Part shown: piece by piece, positions 58,500-64,000 of the stretch | Layout: every line of letters begins with the position of its first letter | Position numbering within the stretch: the stretch's first letter is position 1 | Source: Vibrio europaeus | GTDB lineage: Bacteria > Pseudomonadota > Gammaproteobacteria > Enterobacterales > Vibrionaceae | Direction of reading: 5' to 3' | Length of the DNA stretch: 64,000 bases | NCBI RefSeq assembly: GCF_001695575.1 | Contig: NZ_LUAX01000001.1 | Coordinates: 682,001 to 746,000 of the forward strand | The notes under the pieces: model-generated | Told to the model about the DNA's origin: nothing | The model's input: the letters and a program-made list of their open reading frames with translations, nothing else | Database searches by the model: none | Made by a program: the position numbers and the translations under genes

Positions 58500-59426
58500 T
58501 CAACTGGTTAACTCTGTTCTCTCCCTTACTGCTGGGATCAAAGACTCAGCCTTGACCTTGTGTTCTGGTGTGCCTTTAGTCGGAGATTTGAGGATAAATA
58601 ATTGGCCTGAGAGTGGGTAAAGCTGCTGCTCATAAGTCGTTAATTCATAGCTCGCTGTGGTAACGAATAAGGTCGCGTAATCATCTCCACCGAAAGTACA
58701 GCGCGTCGCGTGTTTTACGGGTAAGCTAATTTGTCCTAATTTCTCGCCTTTACCTATTTCAAATCGAGATGGGCGATAATAGGAGATACCACCATTCTCC
58801 CAATGACAAACATAAAGGTTGCCTGCTTGGTCAACACTCAGACCATCAGGGAAACCTTGCTTGTCGCTAAACTCGACAAATATACGTTTGTCCAAGATTC
58901 GCGTCATGCTTTCATCGAGTTGGTACTCATAGACTTTTCTCTGGAACATATTTGAGCAGTAAGCTCTCTTTAGTTCTGCGTTAAAAGCGATGCCGTTCGC
59001 GACGCTAAAACTGTCGTCGAGCGCGGTGATTTGCTGCTCGCTGAGTTTAAACAACTTGCCGTCAGCAGACTCTAAGTGCTGACAGTTCATTGAACCAAAC
59101 CATAACTCTCCGTTTGGAGCAGCAACAGCATCATTTAAGTGGAGATGAGCGGCGTTGGCACAAGGATCCCCAATTGGCGTAAAGTGATCAAAATGTGGAG
59201 TGCTATAAAATAAGCCCTGCTTACTGGCAAATATCCAATGGTTGTTGTCGCACGGGACGACGGCTGTCACTTCGAAGGGGAGGTGATAGTGGTGAATCTT
59301 CTTAGTCTTGGTGCAGTATTCAAATACTTCTTTGCCTGCAGCTTCTACCCAGACCAAGGATTGTGTATTTGAGTTCCAGATTGGAGATTCACCAATCATG
59401 GTCTTTACTTCTTCAACGGTATACAT
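58500..59426 (-). CDS. SMP-30/gluconolactonase-family lactonase
   Basis: The 308-residue six-bladed propeller has the SMP-30 metal ligands: Glu in IGESPIWNS (13), Asn in HLHLNDAVAAPNGELWFG and SVANGIAF, and Asp in QGFPDGLSVDQAGNLYV. It hydrolyses sugar lactones with a divalent metal. The ATG lies three bases from a 43-base perfect palindrome holding a GATAC-N5-GTATC operator, so it is tied to the sugar island regulon. Its substrate may be a lactone formed from the imported sugar. Confidence 0.93.
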   Translation of the reverse strand: MYTVEEVKTMIGESPIWNSNTQSLVWVEAAGKEVFEYCTKTKKIHHYHLPFEVTAVVPCDNNHWIFASKQGLFYSTPHFDHFTPIGDPCANAAHLHLNDAVAAPNGELWFGSMNCQHLESADGKLFKLSEQQITALDDSFSVANGIAFNAELKRAYCSNMFQRKVYEYQLDESMTRILDKRIFVEFSDKQGFPDGLSVDQAGNLYVCHWENGGISYYRPSRFEIGKGEKLGQISLPVKHATRCTFGGDDYATLFVTTASYELTTYEQQLYPLSGQLFILKSPTKGTPEHKVKAESLIPAVRERTELTS

Positions 59427-59428
59427 TT

Positions 59429-59471
59429 ATAGATCCTATATTGATACTTAATGTATCAATATAGGATCTAT
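59429..59471. promoter_or_regulatory. 43-base perfect palindrome before the SMP-30 gene, containing a fourth GATAC operator
   Basis: Arms of 19 bases surround the centre TTAAT; the inner part GATACTTAATGTATC (59443-59457) is the operator. The outer arm includes AGGAT, the likely ribosome site (AGGA, 7 bases before ATG). In RNA the hairpin would hide this site, so the element may act both as DNA operator and as translational switch. Confidence 0.85.
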
Positions 59472-59599
59472 TTTTGGTGGTGTAGGTTTAATGCTTCAGA
59501 ATGTGAGATGGACCAAAAATCATGCCTCACTTAATGCCAATCAGGACAATTATCGGAGCATTTATTTGTTCCGATGCGCCTAGTAAGCAAAGCTCAGAA

Positions 59600-60328
59600 T
59601 TAGCCAAGATAAATGGCTTGATAGTCGATGGTTTCTAAACTTAATGTGATGCGACTAAGCCCGATTTTCTCACTGCGATTGTATTCATTAATAGAGTGAT
59701 CGAATCCATACGCCGTGGCAGGCGCCATATATTGCGTTACATCTTGCCTTGTTTCAACGATGCCATCGTGGCCATGGCCACAAATAACGTCTTTTACCTG
59801 ATGCTTGCGTAAAAGTGCCATGAGTTGCGTGTCATTTTCTAAGCGAATGGCTTGCATCCAGTCCGCGCCAACTGGGAGCACGGGGTGGTGGATAACCACA
59901 ATAGGGTTGCTTGTCTTTCGAATTTGCTTTCTGAGTTTAGCCAGGCCGCGGTTATCTAGCCGGCCCGATCCAAGCGGATGTTGAGCATCTATCGGTTTAT
60001 AGCTTGAGTCGAGGAACAAGACATCTCGACCATGAATCTTAGCTTTATCGGCAACTTGAATGACTGAACCTTTAAGCTCTTTCCTCATCAGTTGAGAGTC
60101 ATCATGATTCCCTGCGATGGCAAAAATCGTTTTATTGGTGACATGCTGAGTAACAAAGGCGACGAGCTTAGCGTAGTCTCCGGACTTTGGGTTACAGCAA
60201 ATATCGCCGGTGAGAAGTAGTGTGTCACAGTCGGTATCTTGCTCTGCATGAATCAGAGCTTGCTTTAGGTTCTCATAGCTTGATTCATCGCTCAGGTGAC
60301 AATCACTAATTTGATAGACGGTTTTCAT
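59600..60328 (-). CDS. CpdA-like metallophosphoesterase
   Basis: The 242-residue class III phosphodiesterase has YQISDCHLSD (D, H), LLLTGDICCNP (GD), IAGNHDD (GNHD), IVVIHHP (H) and ICGHGHDGIV (GHxH), the full two-metal set. The best known relative is CpdA, which breaks down cyclic AMP. The gene is 19 bases after the LysR gene on the same strand, not near tolC/nudF where vibrios keep the main cpdA, so it may be a second copy with another substrate. Confidence 0.85.
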   Translation of the reverse strand: MKTVYQISDCHLSDESSYENLKQALIHAEQDTDCDTLLLTGDICCNPKSGDYAKLVAFVTQHVTNKTIFAIAGNHDDSQLMRKELKGSVIQVADKAKIHGRDVLFLDSSYKPIDAQHPLGSGRLDNRGLAKLRKQIRKTSNPIVVIHHPVLPVGADWMQAIRLENDTQLMALLRKHQVKDVICGHGHDGIVETRQDVTQYMAPATAYGFDHSINEYNRSEKIGLSRITLSLETIDYQAIYLG

Positions 60329-60347
60329 TATTTTTTAACTAGCCAAT

Positions 60348-61229
60348 TTATTGTAATACGTTGTTTAAATAATCGAGTAATGCCCGAACTTTAGGTGTTG
60401 CGCCTCTGTGACTAGGGTATAGCGCATAAAGGGTCACAGGCTTGAACTTCCAATCGGGTAAAACGTTAATTAGCTTACCATTTTCTTCAAACTCTTTAGC
60501 CATATAATCGGGTAGCTCTGTGATACCGAGTCCTTGAACCGCCATACGTTTCAACATAGAGAAATCATCACAACGAACACTTGGCTTAAATGATAGATGA
60601 TGTTCAGCATCTCTAGAGATAAGATGCCAATCAGCACTTCGCTCTTTCGCACTCATCAACATCAATGGTTGTGCCGAGAGTTCATCTGGATGAGACAGAC
60701 TTTCGAACTCAAGATTGGGGGCGGCATAAAGCCTTAAATCAATGGAACAAAGACGCTTTGCAACGAGTGTGGAATCGGCCAACTCACCGACTCGAAAAGC
60801 GAGATCGAATCCTTCTTCAATTAGATCCACTCGGCGGTTTGTTAGTGTTAGATCCAACTCCACATCTGGGTTTTGCATGCAAAAGGCAGCCAAGTGTTCG
60901 GAGAGTAGTGATTGGCCCACCCCTAAGGATGTACAAATTCGCAATCGTCCTTGAGGCTTTTCCAGCATAGCCTCAACGGCGCTATCTGCGGCATCAAGCT
61001 CCTCTTTAATTCTCCGACAGTATTCATAGTAGCGTTGGCCCACTTCAGTCATGTTAAGAGAACGAGTTGAACGCTCTAATAGTCTGACTCCTAGATGCTT
61101 TTCAAGCCGAGTAATCTTACGACTAATGTTCGATTTAGGCGTATTGTAGGCTTCAGCAGCCGCTGTGAAGCTGCCTCTTTCCACGACCGTGGCAAAAACC
61201 ATCAAGTCATTTAAATCACAGTTGCGCAT
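60348..61229 (-). CDS. LysR-family regulator beside pirin
   Basis: ATG 61229 (MRNCDLNDLMVFATVVERGS) was chosen; a TTG seven codons upstream is an alternative. The helix-turn-helix is at about 17-40 (SFTAAAEAYNTPKSNISRKI), then an effector domain with LRICTSLGVGQSLLSEHLAAF. It is divergent from the pirin gene with about 115 bases between, the classic LysR target layout. Confidence 0.9.
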   Translation of the reverse strand: MRNCDLNDLMVFATVVERGSFTAAAEAYNTPKSNISRKITRLEKHLGVRLLERSTRSLNMTEVGQRYYEYCRRIKEELDAADSAVEAMLEKPQGRLRICTSLGVGQSLLSEHLAAFCMQNPDVELDLTLTNRRVDLIEEGFDLAFRVGELADSTLVAKRLCSIDLRLYAAPNLEFESLSHPDELSAQPLMLMSAKERSADWHLISRDAEHHLSFKPSVRCDDFSMLKRMAVQGLGITELPDYMAKEFEENGKLINVLPDWKFKPVTLYALYPSHRGATPKVRALLDYLNNVLQ

Positions 61230-61344
61230 TTTCTGGTCAATTGTTATCAAATATAGAACAGTATTGTATCAGAGTGCTTATATATCAATATCTAATACCA
61301 AACTATTCTACTTCCATCACTTAGCAAACATTAAGGATTAAGCG

Positions 61345-62025
61345 ATGGAAATTCTAACTCTTGACCAACTTCCTCAAGGCGGCTTTGCCGGACTGAAAGA
61401 AAAGCAGGTAGTCACAGATTACCGAGTATTTGGCGCTCGCAAGCACCCTAAAACGTCTAACGGCATTGGCAATTTTGTTTACCTAGCAGATGCCAATTTC
61501 GTCCCGTATGGCGAAACAGGTATGCACCCGCATCGAGAAATTGATGTGATAAGCGTTATGGCGAAAGGGCGTGTCAGCCATAAAGGCTCACTGGAGCATG
61601 GCAAAGGCCTTGTTGCTGGAGAGGCTCAGGTGCAGCGTGCTGGTGGGGAAGGTTTTGCACACAATGAAGCCAATCCAGATGGTGTCCCAAACCAGCTTAT
61701 CCAACTTTGGGTCTTACCTGAGGTAGCGGGAGAACCCGCGGGTTACAAATCTTATACCCCGCAAGCGAACCAACGAACAAGAATATATGGCGGTCGCAGC
61801 ACTCAGTCGGCGACGTTTGACAGCCACACCATTATCGAAATGGTACAAGCTGATGAAGGTTATCAAACACAGCACCATGGAGAAGTTTTGGCTTATTTGA
61901 GCACAGGCCGGGCAGAGATAAATGGGGTTGAAGTTGAAGCAGGGACGTTAATCCGCGCCGAGGAACTGACCTTTACTGCGCGAGAAGAAAGCCAACTGAT
62001 CCTTATTTTTACAGAACAATTCTAA
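61345..62025 (+). CDS. Pirin-family bicupin (YhhW-like)
   Basis: The 226-residue protein has the pirin N-terminal cupin with metal ligands in TGMHPHREIDVISVM (His, His) and KGSLEHGKGLV...AHNEANPDG (His, Glu), then a weaker second cupin. YhhW-type pirins have quercetin 2,3-dioxygenase activity in vitro; the true role is unclear. It is probably under the divergent LysR regulator. AAGGAT is the ribosome site. Confidence 0.92.
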   Translation: MEILTLDQLPQGGFAGLKEKQVVTDYRVFGARKHPKTSNGIGNFVYLADANFVPYGETGMHPHREIDVISVMAKGRVSHKGSLEHGKGLVAGEAQVQRAGGEGFAHNEANPDGVPNQLIQLWVLPEVAGEPAGYKSYTPQANQRTRIYGGRSTQSATFDSHTIIEMVQADEGYQTQHHGEVLAYLSTGRAEINGVEVEAGTLIRAEELTFTAREESQLILIFTEQF

Positions 62026-62052
62026 CCACAAGCAATGAGTGAGGGAGTCACA

Positions 62053-62274
62053 ATGAAAACAGGAAATCCCTCGCCACCCTCGCGGCATTGGGTGGCGTTG
62101 TATACCTTTATCATTTTATTGCCGTTAGTTTACGCCATACCACCATTTGTGGTGGAAAACATTTCAGATAATAACGAAGTGGTGACCATTGTGTCGGTCG
62201 CCATTATTGTCCCTTTGGTTTCTTATTTGTTTCTGCCTTTGACAATAAAGATACATTCCGCTGTTAGATCCTAG
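62053..62274 (+). CDS. Small two-helix membrane protein
   Basis: Start at ATG 62053 has GGGAG five bases before it; an in-frame ATG at 62035 has none. The 73-residue protein has membrane segments at about 14-32 (WVALYTFIILLPLVYAI) and 43-66 (VTIVSVAIIVPLVSYLFL). It follows pirin by 27 bases, so may be in the same transcript. Family not recognised. Confidence 0.65.
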   Translation: MKTGNPSPPSRHWVALYTFIILLPLVYAIPPFVVENISDNNEVVTIVSVAIIVPLVSYLFLPLTIKIHSAVRS

Positions 62275-62304
62275 AAGGCACAATATGTAATAACGCCAAT
62301 CAGA

Positions 62305-62377
62305 AAAGCCCCACTCGAAAGTGGGGCAGGAGTCAAAACGTGTTTTGACTACGGGGGTTCTAGTCCTTTAAGAACCG
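62305..62377. terminator. Hairpins between pirin operon and PTS gene
   Basis: Three hairpins lie in this gap: GCCCCACT-CGAA-AGTGGGGC (62308-62327), the palindrome GTCAAAACGTGTTTTGAC (62332-62349) and GGTTCT / AGAACC (62356-62376). The first suits the rightward transcript and the last the leftward PTS transcript; none has a perfect T-run. Confidence 0.55.
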
Positions 62378-62380
62378 ACT

Positions 62381-63820
62381 TTAAGCTGTGGCAGCGTTTG
62401 CGTTTTTAATGCGCTCACGTGCGCCGAGTACCAAGGTTAGGCCAAATGCAACAGCGAATGAAATTGCCATACCCGCCACGTAGTAGCCTAGCTTATCTGG
62501 CACAATCGAAATAACACCAGGCAGTCCAGCTGCTCCTAAAGCTTGTGCTTTAACATTGAATAGAGTGATAAAGGCACTTGATGCGGCTGCTCCGATAACG
62601 GCTGCGATAAATGGGTAACGAAGTTTAAGGTTTACACCAAACATTGCTGGCTCGGTAATACCAAGTAAGGCCGTTACACCAGATGGCATAGCAATTCCTT
62701 TTAGCTTGGTATCTTTAGTTGTAAAACCAACCGCAAGTGCGGATGCCCCTTGTGCGATGTTTGACATAGCGGCAATTGGGAAAATAAACGTACCGCCAGT
62801 GACTGCGATATCGGCGAGTAACTGTGTTTCAATGGCAATAAAGCTGTGGTGCATACCGGTAATCACAAATGGCGCGTAGATGAAGCCGAATAGCGCACCA
62901 CCGATGAAGCCTGCAGAATCGTATAACCAGTTTAGGCCATCACCAAGTAGGAAACCGATATCACGAGTGATAGGACCAACAAGCGTAAACGTTAAGAAAC
63001 CTGTAATGAAAATGGCGAACATAGGCGTCAGCAGGTTATCCAATACTGAAGGGATAATTTTACGCAGGCCGTTTTCTACTTTGGCTAGAATGTACGCAGA
63101 CACTAGAACGGGAAGAACTGAACCTTGGTAACCCACTTTTTGGATTTCAAAACCAAAGATGTTCCAAGTCGGGATAGTCCCCGCAACGCTGGCTCCACCG
63201 AATCCCCAGCCGTTAAGCAGATCTGGGTGAACCATCAACATACCTAACGCAGCCCCCAAGAATGGGTTGCCACCGAATTTTTTGCTCGCAGAGAAAGCAA
63301 GAAGTACTGGCAAGTAGACAAAAGGTGCGTTAGCAAAGGTGTTAATCATACTTGCAAGATCAGCGAGTCCAGGATTTGCGTCAATCAAGGATTGTCCGTC
63401 GATAAACAACCCTTTCGCTGTGAGCAAGTTAAAGATCCCCATCAACAGGCCACCAGCAACAATGGCTGGAATGATTGGAACGAAGATATCAGACAAGCCT
63501 TTTACTGCGCGTTGCACAATGTTTTGTTTTTCTGCTCCAGCGCTTGTGACGTCATTGGTTGACATCTCACTCATGCCAGTAAGTTTTGCCATTTCTGCAT
63601 GGACTTGGTTAACAATTCCAGAACCAAAAATGATCTGATATTGACCAGCAACTTTAAATTGGCCTTTTACTCCGTCAAGGTTAGCGATAGCCTCTTCATC
63701 AATGATTGAGTCATCTTTTAACGCTAAACGCAGGCGTGTTGCACAGTGGGCGAGCGCTTGAAGGTTATCTTTGCCTCCAAGAAGCTCCAGCAGCTCTTTT
63801 GCAATAATTGGATAGTTCAT
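62381..63820 (-). CDS. scrA: Sucrose-type PTS enzyme IIBC
   Basis: The 479-residue protein has an EIIB domain (1-90) with the phospho-Cys in ALAHCATRLRLAL, and an EIIC domain with about ten membrane segments, including FVPIIPAIVAGGLLMG, GGNPFLGAALG, TGMHHSFIAIETQLL and GITEPAMFGVNL. Length and pattern fit ScrA of V. alginolyticus and enteric plasmids better than TreB. It carries no IIA domain, so needs the glucose IIA protein. The usual partners (scrB, scrK, scrR) would lie to the right, beyond the window. Confidence 0.9.
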   Translation of the reverse strand: MNYPIIAKELLELLGGKDNLQALAHCATRLRLALKDDSIIDEEAIANLDGVKGQFKVAGQYQIIFGSGIVNQVHAEMAKLTGMSEMSTNDVTSAGAEKQNIVQRAVKGLSDIFVPIIPAIVAGGLLMGIFNLLTAKGLFIDGQSLIDANPGLADLASMINTFANAPFVYLPVLLAFSASKKFGGNPFLGAALGMLMVHPDLLNGWGFGGASVAGTIPTWNIFGFEIQKVGYQGSVLPVLVSAYILAKVENGLRKIIPSVLDNLLTPMFAIFITGFLTFTLVGPITRDIGFLLGDGLNWLYDSAGFIGGALFGFIYAPFVITGMHHSFIAIETQLLADIAVTGGTFIFPIAAMSNIAQGASALAVGFTTKDTKLKGIAMPSGVTALLGITEPAMFGVNLKLRYPFIAAVIGAAASSAFITLFNVKAQALGAAGLPGVISIVPDKLGYYVAGMAISFAVAFGLTLVLGARERIKNANAATA

Positions 63821-63889
63821 TCCAAACCCCGGTTGTTATCTTCTACTTATCTAGTTAATAGTTCAAAAAGGTGTTGAATACTTTTTGGG

Positions 63890-63906
63890 AACGTTTGCAA
63901 AATCGA
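63890..63906. promoter_or_regulatory. Possible LacI/ScrR-type operator upstream of scrA
   Basis: CGTTTGCAAAATCG has a TTTGCAAA centre with CG on both sides, loosely like LacI-family operators such as those of ScrR. It lies about 75 bases before the scrA start, but the arms do not match exactly. Confidence 0.35.
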
Positions 63907-64000
63907 TTCTTTGCGATCAATAGGATTGAGTCAAAACATATTGGGGTTTTATGTGAGATAGATCTGCTAAAATATTTTGCTAAACCGATTGGGCAAGGTG

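Noticed and set aside
37370..59426. Sulfoquinovose or inositol catabolism as the named pathway
   Set aside because: Single members (SMP-30, class I aldolase, MmsA) would fit, but the hallmark genes (YihQ-type glycosidase, IolE/IolD/IolC/IolJ) are absent.

Overview
The window reads as chromosomal DNA of a Vibrio (gamma-proteobacterium). The core genes yciU, yeiP, polB, varA/uvrY, uvrC, pgsA, a Cys/Gly/Leu/Gly tRNA cluster, a hemerythrin-GGDEF gene, pheS, pheT and ihfA are all recognisable, and from memory their order is close to that around VC1209-VC1222 of V. cholerae. The species cannot be fixed from the sequence alone.

Layout. 1-9.6 kb: mostly housekeeping. It holds an unfinished gene at the left edge (possibly an AinS/LuxM-type autoinducer synthase, unproven), ihfA, yciU-yeiP, a nucleotidyltransferase, polB, and the varA-uvrC-pgsA series. 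9.8-10.3 kb: four tRNA genes. 10.4-25.4 kb: accessory surface and signalling block. It holds a small secreted-peptide ORF with a membrane diguanylate cyclase, a PQQ-type aldose dehydrogenase, and a TetR regulator with an MMPL exporter, LolA-like protein and outer-membrane barrel operon. The TetR promoter region and the operon leader share a TGACG-N3-CGTCA palindrome. The block ends with a 2125-residue LapA-like RTX adhesin carrying seven nearly identical 333-bp VCBS repeats. 25.5-31.8 kb: hemerythrin-diguanylate cyclase, LysR, GNAT and pheST. 31.8-37.3 kb: a modular integration site just after pheT. It carries a SIR2-HerA two-gene anti-phage system, a decayed alpha/beta hydrolase and a DUF3360-like permease. 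These modules are separated by copies of the pheT 3' end or its terminator. ihfA, normally next to pheT, lies 30 kb away.

37.3-59.5 kb: a large carbohydrate or polyol utilisation island. It has an ABC importer, a SorC/EryD-type regulator, aldo-keto reductase, GlpD/EryB-like dehydrogenase, class I aldolase, FGGY kinase, iron alcohol dehydrogenase, MmsA-type CoA-acylating dehydrogenase, a 1669-residue exported haem protein with carbohydrate-binding-like domains, two paralogous IclR regulators and an SMP-30 lactonase. A GATAC-N5-GTATC palindrome occurs four times, before the ABC operon and regulator, before the alcohol dehydrogenase operon, and before the SMP-30 gene, which suggests a single regulon. 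The substrate is not determined; a phosphorylated polyol or ketose split by the aldolase is the best guess.

59.6-64 kb: a CpdA-like phosphodiesterase, a LysR/pirin divergent pair, a small membrane protein and a sucrose-type PTS EIIBC.

The strongest candidates for new biology are the pheT cargo site, the island regulon with its unusual SMP-30 leader palindrome, the exported propeller-cytochrome-NPCBM protein, and the TetR/MMPL/LolA-like/barrel export operon.
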